The notes under the pieces: model-generated | The model's database searches: none | What the model was told of the DNA's origin: nothing | Seen by the model: the letters and a program-made list of their open reading frames with translations, nothing else | Program-made: the position numbers and the translations under genes | Assembly: GCF_042186555.1 (NCBI RefSeq) | Contig: NC_133330.1 | Span: 166,681,099-166,745,098, forward strand | Direction: 5' to 3' | Origin: Aquarana catesbeiana | Taxonomy: Eukaryota; Chordata; Amphibia; Anura; Ranidae | DNA: 64,000 nt | In this document: positions 1 to 10,771 of the stretch, piece by piece | Layout: every line of letters starts with the position of its first letter | Numbering within the stretch: the first letter of the stretch is position 1

Positions 1-465
1 TCAATAGACTGCCGTTTGGTCAGCCCTGATAAGATAACAGTGAGAAGTGGGAGAAAAGTATTTAACTGGAGAACAGGACACTGTACTGATGGTAGTGATC
101 AGCGTTTAAATTGAAGATTATTCCTTGCCTTAGGATTGAACTCTGGCTAGTCTCTCATCAACCTACTGTGATTTACCTGATGTGATCTGTCTCCGCCATA
201 ATATACAGACACTAACCCCCCTCCGTCCTAGAACTCTATTCCAAGCCCCAATAGGGGATATTGTCTCTTGATTTTCTGGGATTGTCTGCAATCGTTCCAT
301 ATACACGATATTGGTGTTCCCAGCGACTGTATGTTGAAATACCTATGGACTTCCCCTGTGATCATTAGCGCTTAGCTTTCATACACTTGAGGAAAATCTC
401 CCTTCTTTAGGAATTCATATACTTACCAGCTGGTTCACGATTTGAATGAGGGTTGAACGACTGCT
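1..465. other. Unassigned sequence
   Basis: I see no open reading frame of substance, repeat or RNA motif here. It lies directly upstream of the PLE fragment on the same strand and could be more of that element, but the translation gives no recognisable RT core motifs. Confidence 0.4.
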
Positions 466-1465
466 GTGGCCATCTGTGTTTTGATAACTTTATCAAATTT
501 TATATTTCTGGTGGAGATAAAAAAACATTTCAAGCCTACCAGTGGGAACTCTTATCTTCATTATAAGAGTTGCCACCACCCTACATGGAACAAGAATATT
601 CCCAAGGGACAATTCAATAGATTAAGGAGAAATTGTTCAAGAGTGGAAGACTATGTTTCACAAGGGGAATCCATGAAAATTAAATTTGAGGAAAAGGGAT
701 ACCCTTTGGAACTGGTCCAAGAGGCATTCCTGTCACACCCTCCTTCGAGAGAGAAACAGACAGCTTAAGGGGACAATAATTATACATTGCGATTTATCTC
801 AGCCTTCAATGACAAATATAGGTCAGTCTTTAAAATTATTTTAAAAAAAGATAATATTTTAATGTTAGATCAGCGCTTAGCCCCGGGGCTACCAGCCACC
901 AAGTAACCTTCAGAAAGGCCCGCACTATGAAAAATATACTTGCACCTAGTATAATACAGAAAGAAAGCACTAGATCTCAGTTGGACATTAGAACATATTT
1001 CGATAACAGAACAGGCATTTTTCAATGTAAAAAAAGAGGATATCTGACATGCCGATTTATCACCCATCGCAGTAATAAAATCACCACTAATAAAGGAAAA
1101 ACATACTCAATCAAACAATTCATCACATGTTCGACAGAGTTTGTTATCTACATCCTGCGTTGTCCCTGTGGTCTCTTGTACATGGTATGCACCATACGCG
1201 CCTACGTGCAAGAAATGGGGATCGCCGTAGGTTCATTAAAAAAGGATGTGATGAACACAGTGTACCACGGTATTTTCACTGTGTGCATAGTGATGATATA
1301 AAGTGCCTAGAAGTTTTTGCTATAGAGACCATCCCCAAGGGGACTTTGACAGCAAATGAGAGATTCTCTCTCCTATGTAGAAGAGAAGTATTCTGGATCT
1401 ATATGCTTGATTCCCTCGCTCCGAAAGGGTCAAACGAGGAACTGGAAACATGTAGTTTCATTTAG
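466..1465 (+). pseudogene. Penelope-like element RT C-terminus and GIY-YIG nuclease (decayed)
   Basis: This is the 3' part of a Penelope-like retroelement protein, split over three frames. The first part (466-768) has the segment HPTWNKNIPKGQ followed by RLRRNC and a GYP motif, which matches the region after the RT core in PLEs. About 800-900 reads, with indels, as the following segment (NILMLDQRLAPGLPAT). From 927 the linker carries paired cysteines (FQCKKRGYLTC), then ITCSTEFVIYILRCPCGLLYMV, which corresponds to the zinc-binding linker and the GIY-YIG start (VIYLI.CPCGL.YVG in the family). The glycine of YVG is changed and a frameshift near 1200 moves the rest into another frame. The RT palm with its catalytic aspartates is not in the window. 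The nuclease normally nicks the target and the RT copies the RNA there. It is inactive; family assignment is from motif recognition. Confidence 0.75.
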
Positions 1466-2229
1466 CCCTTTCAGTATTTAACCCTATTTATCCAGTCCCC
1501 CCGTGCACCATCCATCATCCATAGATTGCCAGTAAGTGGACACGTGTTGTGACATATCACTTTATGTGTCCACTGTCCGCCCCCTGCATACAGGAGTTTA
1601 TGCACCCATATTTGTATACATATATGGTGACCCACTTTAGTTCCTCTTCCCCTACAACATTAATAGTCGTGCCAATTATCTATTGAGACACCAGTTTTTT
1701 AATACATTACCAGCAGATTTTTTTAACATTTATGGTTTATCATGATTGTTCTTCAGATTTTTTTAACATTTATGGTTTATCTGGTTGTTTTTCTGTGTTT
1801 TTCCTGTGTTTTTGTTTAATTATTTATTTACATTTTTATTATTATTATTATTATTTTTATTTTTATTTTCAATATTTTTATTTTTATAATTTTTTGGCCA
1901 TTTGGTTTTTTGTTTGGTTTTTAATGTGGTTCTAGTCATTTATAAGAAATGTAATCGCAGTGTTTACAATATGTTCATGAACTTTTAATTGCTTCCTTAA
2001 TTATGTATAGTGTCACCTTGAGCAATGAGGAGTTAACGGCATCAGTTCCGCCCCTCTGCTATGCCCTTTTTCCCACACTCTCCTGGGTATTTAAACAATA
2101 GGGTTGCCTGTCCTGGGGCATGGCTTGAGGTTCATGAGAGCGGCTGCTTAGATCCACATCTCCGTCTCTATCTTCTCATCTTACAGGCATCCTGAGTCAA
2201 AAATTCTCCCAAGTGGCACGAACCCTTCC
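1466..2229 (+). other. Probable PLE 3' untranslated region, AT-rich
   Basis: There is no coding sequence. Two copies of a 24-base phrase (GATTTTTTTAACATTTATGGTTTAT) lie at about 1716-1740 and 1756-1780, followed by a (TTA)n/(TTTTTA)n low-complexity tract at about 1815-1935. It follows the PLE frame and is probably its 3' flank, but no terminal repeat or hammerhead was found. Confidence 0.35.
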
Positions 2230-2289
2230 TAAAGATGGCGGGCATCTGTTCCAGGCATGATGGTGAATAAATATGGGCCACCCGCGCCC

Positions 2290-2732
2290 CTGTCCGCAGT
2301 GGAACATTTGGCTCGGTTCAGGAGGCAAGATGGCGCCGATCCCTCAGCCATGCATGAAGCCATACTGCAGCCCTCTCCTACCTAAGCTCAGCCTTCTGCA
2401 CAAGGGGTGAGTGACTCTCTGCCTACAGCCTTCCGCACCCAGGCTGACCACCTAACACCCCTAGACTCCCCTACATGCTCAGCGGACTGCAATTCACCAG
2501 GCCCCTCTCTAGATGAGCCTACACTGGCAGAAATCATGGTGGAAATAAAAGACTGTTAGGCCTCCTTCACTGTTCAAATGGAAAGTATCCATATTGATTT
2601 TTTCTTGCTGAAGCAGGACGTACAAAACCTGCAGGAAAGGACAGGTGGGGCAGAAGAAAGTATCAGCTCCCTAGAAGACACAGTGCACCCCTTAGCTGCA
2701 ACAGTACGCACGGCTACAGATGAGCTGGTGAC
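2290..2732 (+). pseudogene. L1/Tx1-like LINE: 5' region and ORF1 coiled-coil fragment
   Basis: The stretch contains GCAAGATGGCGCCG-type sequence and then a frame reading LAEIMVEIKD, a stop, and KQDVQNLQERTGGAEESISS, LEDTVHPLAATV. This leucine-heptad pattern is the coiled coil found at the start of L1/Tx1 ORF1 RNA-binding proteins, which trimerise on the LINE RNA. Only the N-terminal coiled coil remains. It has at least one stop (about 2558) and is cut at 2732, where hAT terminal sequence begins. The L1-like RT fragment near 16.5 kb is on the same strand but is not demonstrably the same copy. Confidence 0.55.
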
Positions 2733-2904
2733 TAGGGATGAGCCAAACACCCCCCGGTTCGTTTCGCACCAGAACCTGCGAACGGATCGAAAGTTTGCGC
2801 AAACTTTAGAACCCCATTAATGTCTATGGGACTCGAACGTTCAAAATCAAAAGTGCTAATTTTAAAGGCTAATATTCAAGTTATTGTCCTAAAAAGGGTT
2901 TGGG

Positions 2905-3240
2905 TTTTAGGTTTTAGGTACAATGTTACACACATCCACCCCTGAAGAGCGAGCTGGATCTCGCGAAACTAGTTGGGTAGTATGATGCCCATGTACTATG
3001 ACTGCTATTACATCCATGTACCAATATTTCTTGTTTATATGTCTTTTTTGGCAACTGTTGGTGTTATATATGCATGTAAACAATTTTACTTGAATAAACC
3101 ATATACTATATTTACTACTGTTATGTTTACTGGCGGAAACGGTACCCACTTCATTTAAAGTTCCAGGGCGAATCCTTTGTTTTATTATATGTTATAGGGA
3201 TGGAAGTGTGTTACTGAGGACACAAGACCTTTCTCTTTTT
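2905..3240 (+). repeat. PLE pseudo-LTR, left copy
   Basis: It is about 95 % identical by eye to 4750-5086, from GGTACAATGTTACACACATCC through GACCTTTCTCTTTTTTCTTT. It contains a hammerhead motif near its 5' end and an AATAAA at about 3093. Confidence 0.7.
2933..2987 (+). ncRNA. Type I hammerhead ribozyme, PLE-type, copy 1
   Basis: All conserved core positions are present. CTGAAGA (CUGANGA, 2942-2948) is followed by stem II GCGAG/CTCGC (2949-2953 with 2960-2964, six-base loop), GAA (2965-2967), the minimal palindromic stem III ACTAGT (2968-2973) and the cleavage nucleotide T2974. Stem I pairs ACCC (2938-2941) with GGGT (2975-2978), and beyond an internal loop CATC (2933-2936) with GATG (2984-2987). 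A two-base-pair stem III is characteristic of PLE hammerheads, which are thought to cleave best as dimers through the palindrome. Predicted cleavage follows 2974. Activity is not shown. Confidence 0.8.
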
Positions 3241-4745
3241 TCTTTATATTGAACCCGGGTGGAAGACACCCATCAGCCCAAACCTGGTCTGTTGTCACCC
3301 CCGCCAGCATATACATGTATAAACAATTTCTACACTTTGATGCTATACTAGCTACTCATCCTCCAACAAATTTTTTATCCCAGTATTGTTTTATACCCTG
3401 GCTCCTTGTTGTGCGATTCTTTGGGTGGCGCTGGCATTCTTTGTCTCGCATTGGGAGCTGCGATGTGTATAAAGGGAGGCTTTTCCGTGTCTCCTGCTGT
3501 CCCCATCTGCTTTCGGGCGGATGGGGACACCTACACATCGGCACCATGTTCAGGCTCTGGAGGCGTGGCGTCTGCGATTTTGCGGACGTCAGCGCAGCTG
3601 GATGCACTATATCATCTGATGGTTGGGGAATGTGTCAGCATTTGCGTGCCTCCCTATGACAGTGGGCGCCTCCTGTGCTCACATGTCATCCATCCACACA
3701 TGGTGTTGGGGGCGGAGCCTCTTGGGCTCTTCCGGGGTTAAATTGGAGGTCAGGCATGGCTTGCATTTCATTTCACTCTTCATTGAGGACACACACAGCT
3801 GTGGAGGTTGTCTGCTGTGTCTCATTACTCTTACATTCAAGATATTCACCACACTCAGGTATTTACTATCTTCACCTTTTAATACTTGTTACATTTAGGC
3901 ACACTTGCATACCTCCTACATAGCTTTATTTATTTTATTCAGTTACTTTTATTTATTTTTTATTTATCATTTTTTGAGCACCTATTTTTATTTATGTTTG
4001 ATTTTTGTTATCACACATTTCACTATACCATCACAGTCCACCCCTCTTTCCTCTCCATCTTTTTCATTTTGTCACTTGTTAGTATCTGCTGTCCTATGTT
4101 TTCCAACATCTCCATGTCCCTACCATCCTTGGCCCAGGCCTTTTACTCATTTATACATATTTGTATGCCATTACTCATTGATTTTACTTTACTACTTTAG
4201 ATGCCTGACAAACATACTCCTGTTTACAGCCTATACTCTTTATGGACTAACGAGGTTTCTAGGGATACATCACTACCCTAATATTACACAATCACAGTCC
4301 ACCTCTTCCACTTCTTTTTCTTTTCTATCTTTTCACCTGCTAGTATCCCTCTCTTATCCTATGTTTCTTACCATATCCATGTTCCCTACCATCTTTGGGT
4401 CCAGGCCTCACATTTCATGCATATATATATCTTTATGCTAATACTTATTGATTCTACTTTACTACTTTAGATGCCTGACAAACACATTTATGTTCACAGC
4501 CTATACTCTTTATTAACTAACGAGGTCTCTAGGGTTACATCACTACACCCATGCCATGCCTGCTCGCCGTTTGGCCCCTGGTGGGGCCCCATCTGACTTC
4601 GCCCCCTCAGCTCCCTGGTGAGGCATCTGCTGCCGCTATCTTGGAGCCGCACACCTGTAGCCATGGTCAAGCTCAGTGGTGAGTATGGGGACCCATAACC
4701 CCTCCTACCCTGAACTAATACTGTGCCATTTTTGCCAACTATATA
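3241..4745 (+). other. PLE interior, non-coding
   Basis: No RT, nuclease or other recognisable protein is encoded. A segment containing TACTTTACTACTTTAGATGCCTGACAAACA and the following TATACTCTTTAT...AACGAGGT..CTAGGG..ACATCACTAC occurs twice (about 4170-4280 and 4440-4550), an internal duplication of roughly 270-bp period. The short frames here look like chance. Confidence 0.45.
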
Positions 4746-5086
4746 CTTTTTTATTTTAGGTACAATGTTACACACATCCACCCCTGAAGAGCGAGCTGGA
4801 TCTCGCGAAACTAGTCGGGTAGTATGATGCTGTGTACTATGACTGCTATTACATCCATGTACCAATATTTCTTGTTTATAGATCTTTTTTGGCAACTGTT
4901 GGTGTTATCTATGCATGTAAACAATTTTACTTGAATAAACCATATACTGTACTTACTACTGTTATGTTTACTGGCGGAAAAGGTACCCACTTCATTTAAA
5001 GTCCCATGGCGAATCCTTTGTTTTATTATATGTTATAGGGATGGAAGTGTGTTACTGGGGACACCAGACCTTTCTCTTTTTTCTTT
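4746..5086 (+). repeat. PLE pseudo-LTR, right copy
   Basis: This is the direct repeat of 2905-3240. It keeps the hammerhead unchanged in the core. It ends TTTCTCTTTTTTCTTT, immediately before the second copy of the 14-base target duplication. Confidence 0.7.
4775..4829 (+). ncRNA. Type I hammerhead ribozyme, PLE-type, copy 2
   Basis: The structure is the same as at 2933: CTGAAGA 4784-4790, stem II GCGAG/CTCGC (4791-4795 with 4802-4806), GAA 4807-4809, ACTAGT 4810-4815, cleavage nucleotide C4816, stem I ACCC/GGGT and outer CATC/GATG (4775-4778 with 4826-4829). The cleavage nucleotide is C rather than T, both being allowed H17 bases. The two cleavage sites are 1,842 nt apart, so a transcript crossing both would release a unit of that size. 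Confidence 0.8.
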
Positions 5087-5479
5087 AAAAAGGGTTTGGG
5101 GACCCAGGTCCTACCCCAGGGGACATGCATTAATGCAAAAAAAAGTTTTACCTGGGGGGGTGTCTATATTATGCCTGTAAAGTGGCGCATGTTTCCCGTG
5201 CTTAGAACAGTCCCTGCACAAAATGACATTTTTAAAGGAATAAAAGTTATTTAAAACTGCTTGCGGCCTTAATGTAATGTCGGGTCCCGGCAATATGGAT
5301 GAAAATCAGTGAGACAAACGGAAAGTATCCAAACGGTACCCCCCACCCCCCAGTCCATTACCAGGCCCTTTGGGTCTTGTATGGATATTAAGGGGAACCC
5401 CGCACCCAAATTAAAAAAAAGGAAAGGCGTGGGGCCCCCAGGCCCTATATACTCTGAACAGCAGTATACAGGCAGTGCA

Positions 5480-5880
5480 AACAAGACAGGGAATATAGGT
5501 TTGTTGTTAAGTAGAATCTGTTTGTAATTTTGAACTGGTACATTTTTAAAGTGTAGCTCCATACAAAAAATCTATTTTTTTGGAAAACATAGGGAAGGGT
5601 TATCACCCCTGTAACATTTGTTTTGCTGTCTGTGCACCTCTTCAGAAGATTTCACCTCACTTTCTGTCCCAATGACAAATGTTTTTAGAAAATTTGGGGT
5701 TTTTAGTGAAACAAGAAATAGTGATAAAGCATCAGTGAAGAGGAGACATGTTTTTCCCATATTAACTCTTACAGGAGAGAATTTCCCTTCCTAGGGGTAG
5801 ATTTCATCTCACTTCCTGTTGTCTCCTTCTGTTTGCAAGTAGAAGTTGTTTGTAAGTTGGATGTTTGAAAGTAGGGGCCT
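5480..5880. mobile_element. MITE-like insertion in hAT copy 1
   Basis: Relative to hAT copy 2 (43262-43300), copy 1 has about 400 extra bases between CTCTGAACAGCAGTATA and CCTATATACTCTGCAG. The extra sequence includes CATCTCACTTCCTGTTGTCTCC-type motifs common in MITE families. Termini were not resolved. Confidence 0.35.
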
Positions 5881-5889
5881 GCCCTATAT

Positions 5890-6480
5890 ACTCTGCAGAA
5901 ATTGGGGCCTTAGGTGTTGGTGTTGCCACAACACTGTAAGACCTCACAGTTACTCTTGGTGGGCGCAGGAACGGGCCCTGCTGTGAAATATTAGATCAAG
6001 AATTGTAATTACATGCCATGGTTGAACAGTGGTAGAAAAACTGGGCCTTTGGTGGTGGTGGTGCTGGTGCCACAACAATGCAAGTCCTCACAGTTACTCT
6101 TGGTGGGCGGAGGAATAAGCCCTGCTGTGAAATATTAGATCAAGAATTGTAATTACATGTCCCTGTTGAACAGGGGCAGAAAAATTGGGCCTTAGGCACT
6201 CGTGCCACAACACTGCAACCCCTCACAGATGCTATAGTTGGAGTGCAGGAATGCGCCCTGCTGCAAAGTATTGCATCAAAAATTGTAATTATACGCCCCT
6301 GTTAAACAGGGGCTGAAAATTTGGGCCTTGGGCACTGGTGCTGGTGTCACAACACTGCAACCCCTCACAGATACTCTAGTTGGAGTGCAGGAATGCGCCC
6401 TGCTGCAAAGTATTGCATCAAAAATTGTAATTACAAGCCCCTGTTAAACAGGGGCTGAAAAATTGGGCCTTGGCCACTGG
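5890..6480 (-). repeat. hAT subterminal tandem repeats, copy 1
   Basis: About four units of 130-150 bp, each with GGGCCTT...GCCACAACACTG, CCTCACAG, GGAATGCGCCCTGCTG and ATCAAAAATTGTAATTAC, lie downstream of the transposase. hAT copy 2 has two related units at 43310-43595. Subterminal repeats are typical transposase-binding regions of hAT elements; binding here is inference. Confidence 0.55.
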
Positions 6481-6674
6481 TGGCAATGCCCAGAACCAAA
6501 AATGTTCTTACAAGCTAGCAGCATGAAAATTGAGGAGGAAGAGGATTGTCACTCAGCATAACAGGATAGTCACTCAGCATCAGCATAGGCAGTCTTGAAG
6601 GGATCTCACATTAAAAGAAAAAATCAATCGGTTACATCAGCATCATGTTTATGAAGGTCAGCCGATCGACCAAT

Positions 6675-9600
6675 TCAGTGGACAGGCGCACCCTGTGATC
6701 GGTTACAAAGCCTCCAGCAGCATGAAAGAACGCTGGATGCAGGACAGGCCAGTAGCTCAACTGCATACTGTGCAAGCTCTGGCCAGTGATCCATCCTCAA
6801 GACCCAGTAACCCAGAGGATTTTTGGTGGGAAAGGTGTCCAAGTCTGATCTTGCCCCTAGGTAATCCTGCACCATGTGAATCAGACGCTGGCTGGAACCG
6901 ATCAGACCTTGGGGCTGCGGACTAAAAAATGATCTAAACGCATCAGTCAGACGGCCACATTCTCCACTGCTCCTTCTGTAACTGACCGAAGCCTCAGCAA
7001 CGCGTTGTCCAGGAGGACCAGGAAATTGTAACCTCCCAGGCTCTGGAAACGCATTGCACAAACCTTTCTGCAAGGCCTCCCGAAGATGTTTCATCCTCTG
7101 CTCCCTCTGCGACGGCAAGATAAGGTCCACAACCTTACCCTTGTAACGTGGATCAAGGAGGGTTGCCAGCCAGTAATTATCCCTCCCCTTGATACCATGA
7201 ATACGAGGATCCTTCTGCAGGCTTTGCAGGATCAGGGAGACCAAGCAGCATAGGTTTGCTGAGGCATTCGGTCACTAAGGATGACATGATCTGCAGCCAC
7301 CTCCTCCCAGCCACGTACAAGTCCATGGGTTTCTTCGGACTGTAAATGATCCCTTGAAGACTGCTGCTGATGCTGAGTGCCAGGCTCCACCTCCATGCTG
7401 ACACAATCCTCCTCCTTCTCCTCCTTCTCCTCCTCCTCCTTGTCCTCTTCCTGTGTGATCGGCGGGCACGCAGGAACACTGTCTGGATAAAGGGGGCCTT
7501 GAGAAGTATGGAAGTCCTCCTCTTCCTCCCTCTGTTCTGCCTCAAGTGCCCAGTCCATTATTAAACACAGCGTGTGCTCCAACAGGTGGACAAGAGGGAC
7601 ATTTTAACTGATGCATGCACTGTCACTGCTCACCATCCTCGTGGCCTTCTCAAATGGTGACAGGACAGTGCATGCATCCCTGATCATAGCCCACTGGTGT
7701 GAGGAAAAAAACCAGGGTCCCCTGACCCTGTCCTGGTGCCATAGTCACATAGGTACTCATTGATGGCCCTCTGCTGTGTGTGCAGCCGCTGCAGCATGGC
7801 CAACGTTGAGTTCCACCTGGTGGGCATGTCACAGATTAGGCGGTTCTTGGGCAAGTTAAATTCCTTTTGGAGGTCAGCCAGCCGAGCACTGGCATTATAT
7901 GACCTGTGGAAATGCACACAGACTTTCCTGGCCTGCCTCAGGACATCCTGTAAGCCCGGGTACCTGCCCAAGAACCGCTGCACCACCAAGTTAAGGACAT
8001 GAGCCAAACAGGGTACATGGGTCAGTTGTCCCTGGCAGAGGGCGGAGAGGAGGCTGGTGCCATTGTCGCAAACCACCATACCTGCCTTAAGCTGGCATGG
8101 TGTCAACCACCTCTGAACCTGCCCCTGCAGAGCTGACAGAATCTCTGCCCCAGTGTGGCTCCTGTCCCCCAAGCACACCAGCTCAAGCACCGCATGGCAT
8201 CTTTTTGCCTGCGTGCTTGCGTAGCCCCTTGAATGCCTACGGAGCACCGCTGGTTCCGAGGACAAATCAGCACAGGAAGAGGCCATGGAGGAAGAAGAGG
8301 AAGGGGTGGAGGAGAGAGGTGTGGCAGAATCACCACTAGTAGAATTTTGGAGGCGTGCTGGCGGAACAACCTCCAACAATACTGCACCCTGTCCTGCATC
8401 CTTCCCAGCTGCCAGAAGAGTCACCCAGTGCGCGGTGAAAGATAGGTAACGTCACTGTCCATGCCTACTGGACCATGAGTCAGTGGTAATATGCACCTTA
8501 CCGCTGACCGTCCTGTCCAGCGAGGCCAAGACATTGCCTTCCACATGCCAGTAGAGAGCCGGAATCGCCTTCCGTGAGAAAAAGTGGCGTTTGGGAACCT
8601 GCCACTAAGGAACCGCACATTCCACAAACTCACGGAAGGGAGCAGAGTCTACCAACTGAAAAGGCAGCAGTTGAAGTGCTAGAAATTTAGCCAAGCTAGC
8701 ATTCAACCACTGGGCATGTGGATGGCTGGGAGCGAACTTCTTTCGGCGGTGCAGCAGCTGGGGCAGGGAAATTTGCCTGGTACAATCTGACGTTGGTGTA
8801 CCGATAGCAGATTGTGCGCAAGTACTTGGCTGTGACACACCTAATTCTACACCTTCATTCCTTTCAAGCAGGTTTCAGAGAGGACTGAAGGTATAGTGGG
8901 GTTGGAGATCTCAGCTGATGAGGAGCAAGGAGAGGTCCGCTTTGTTCTTTGGTGTGGGTCTTTTAGGTACGCTTGCCAACGAACTGCATGGCAGGTCGAC
9001 ATATGTCTGGTCAAGCATGTGGTGCCCAAGCGGGAGATGTTTTGGCCACGCGAGATACGCTTGAGACATATGTTGCAAATAGCAGGGGTGGGATCTGATG
9101 CACTCGTCTCAAAAAAGGCCCACACCAAAGAACTTTTGGAATAACGCACACAGACAGCAGCTCCCTGCAAATGCGGAGCTCTGCGGAGTGATGCAGTCGG
9201 TGTGCTGCCCTTAAGCTGGCCCCTGGAGGGCTTCCTGCCTTGTTGGAGATGTGCCTCCTCCTCCTCCTTTCTCCTATCAGGCACCCACGTGGAGTTAGTG
9301 ACCTCATCATCCCCTCCCTTCTCATCACTGGTGCAAAGCTGGCAGTATGCTGCAGCTGGTGGAACATGACTGCCACATTGCTGTACTTCTTGGGCACCCC
9401 CTCTCTCTAGGCTCACTTTACTGCATTCCTCTAGCTGGGTACCATCATCGGAGCCTTCAAAATGCTGGGCATCCTCCTGGAGCATGTACCCAACACTGTG
9501 GTCAAACAGTTCGGGGGACTCCTCAGGAGGACATGGTGGGGCTAGGGAAGGAGTGACTGATGCCACTGAGCCGAGGGAAGAGGCCGCGTTGGCAGCTGCT

Positions 9601-9863
9601 TTGCCAGACAAAGTACCCTGAGCCTGGGTGAGAGAAGATGAGGAGGATGAGGACGGCTTAGTCATCCATTCTACCAAGTCTTCCACATGTTGCGGCTCAA
9701 CACGGTTAGCTGCCGAAAAAAAGGACAAGCGTGTCCCACGGCCACGTGCTGATGAGGATGCACCGTCTCCACGACCAGCACTGTTGCCTCTAGACACAGA
9801 GCCTGCTTGCCCTCTTTTATTGGCTTGTGACTGTCTGCTTCTCCTTGTTGGCCTTCCAGACAT
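6675..9863 (-). pseudogene. hAT transposase, ZBED type, copy 1
   Basis: The reading starts MSGRPTRR at 9863, the same start as copy 2 (48588). An acidic/Ser-rich N-terminal tail is followed by a BED zinc finger (CNIC ... TRHMSTCH, about 9000-9090), which binds transposon DNA. Further on come VDSAPFREFVECAV (about 8610-8650), the first catalytic-aspartate region around 8490, the CDNGTSLLSAL and HVPCLAHVLNLVVQ block (7970-8070), and CDMPTRWNSTLAML (about 7800), then a Glu-rich insert (7380-7530), LLDPRYKGK (about 7150) and a C-terminal dimerisation segment with NPLGYW and PASSVLS (about 6700-6850). Several frameshifts separate these blocks and the terminal region after PASSVLS is lost. It is inactive. 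Family recognition rests on the BED finger and the hAT C-terminal motifs. Confidence 0.8.
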
Positions 9864-9903
9864 ACTAATGGCATGCAGTGAGATGTAGCTGCACAAAGCT
9901 GGG

Positions 9904-9906
<3 letters not shown>

Positions 9907-9964
<58 letters not shown>
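9907..9964. repeat. (TA)n microsatellite
   Basis: About 28 uninterrupted TA units lie just upstream of the hAT transposase start. The long Ile-Tyr peptides readable here are artefacts. Confidence 0.95.
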
Positions 9965-9965
<1 letters not shown>

Positions 9966-9989
9966 GGATACTGCAGCTAGCAGAATCAA

Positions 9990-10690
9990 CTGCCTGCCTG
10001 TGGTACCATTAGGATCAGAAGAACACTACCAATTTTCTTCAGGTAGCTTTAGGTGCACACTGTGCAGAGGACACAGTACACTAACTGTAAATACTGTAGT
10101 TGCCTGCCTGTGGTATTAATAGGATCAGAACAACAGCAATTGTCTTCAGGTAGCTTTAGGTGCGCACTGTGCAGAGGACGCACTACACTAACTTTTAAAT
10201 ACTGCAGCTGCCTGTGGTACTAATAGGATCAGAAGAACACCACCAATTTTCTTCGGGTAGCTTTAAGTAAACACTGTGCAGAGGACGCACTACACTAACT
10301 TGTAAATACTGCAGCTGCCTGCGGTACTAATAGGATCAGAAGAACACCAGCAATTCTCTTTAGTTAGCTTTAGGTGCACCCTGTGGAGAGGACGCACTAC
10401 ACTTTTTTGTAAATACTGCAGCTGCCTGCGGTACTAATAGGATCAGAAGAACACCACCAATTTTCTTCAGGTAGCTTTAGGTGCACACTGTGCAGAGGAC
10501 GCACTACACTAACTTGTAAATACTAAGCTGCCTGCGGTACTAATAGGATCAGAAGAACACCACCAATTTTCTTCAGGTAGCTTTAGGTGCACACTGTGCA
10601 GAGGACGAACTACACTAACTGTAAATACTGTAGCTAATAGGACTAATAGGATCAGAAGAACACTAGCAATTGTCTTCAGGTAGCTGTAAA
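9990..10690 (-). repeat. ~106-bp tandem array at the 5' side of hAT copy 1
   Basis: Six to seven units share TAATAGGATCAGAAGAACAC, TTCTTCAGGTAGCTTTAGGTGCAC and ACTGTGCAGAGGACGCACTACACTAAC. The array sits between the transposase start and the element's missing 5' end, so it is probably an internal subterminal array. Confidence 0.75.
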
Positions 10691-10771
10691 TACTGTAAAA
10701 ACACCTGCTTGCCTGTCAGTAGGTAGAGAATAACAGGAACGGATCTAGCTAAACTGAATACAGTGTATATA

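Larger units (their letters stand above)
2905..5086 (+). mobile_element. Non-autonomous Penelope-like element with paired direct repeats
   Basis: A 2.18-kb insertion splits the hAT terminal sequence. The 14 bases AAAAAGGGTTTGGG occur on both sides (2891-2904 and 5087-5100) and form a target duplication. The insert begins and ends with ~335-bp direct repeats, each with a complete hammerhead ribozyme motif, which is the organisation of PLE pseudo-LTRs. The 1.5-kb interior has no RT or GIY-YIG frame, so any mobility would need enzymes in trans. Confidence 0.65.
2733..10770 (-). mobile_element. hAT (ZBED-type) DNA transposon, copy 1, with nested insertions
   Basis: The outer end starts TAGGGATGAGC at 2733, the same terminus seen at 40122, 43016 (inverted) and 52212 (inverted). 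Inside are subterminal repeats (5890-6480), the decayed transposase on the minus strand (6675-9863), and a ~106-bp tandem array upstream of its start (9990-10690). A PLE (2905-5086) and a MITE (about 5480-5880) are inserted. I did not find the opposite terminus; the right side ends at the Tc1-A insertion and beyond it lies other sequence, so this copy is probably truncated. No 8-bp target duplication could be identified. Confidence 0.6.

Noticed and set aside
1732..1935. Hydrophobic Phe/Tyr-rich frame resembling a membrane protein
   Set aside because: The sequence is a TTA/TTTTTA low-complexity tract in a retroelement flank.
3886..4441. 178-codon hydrophobic frame inside the PLE
   Set aside because: T-rich composition only; no family motif, and it lies in a duplicated non-coding segment.
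9904..10119. Frames of alternating Ile-Tyr at (TA)n runs (also 15724, 16314, 34268)
   Set aside because: They are direct translations of TA microsatellites.
9990..10690. CRISPR-like array
   Set aside because: Units are contiguous ~106-bp tandem repeats without short repeats and unique spacers, and the genome is eukaryotic.
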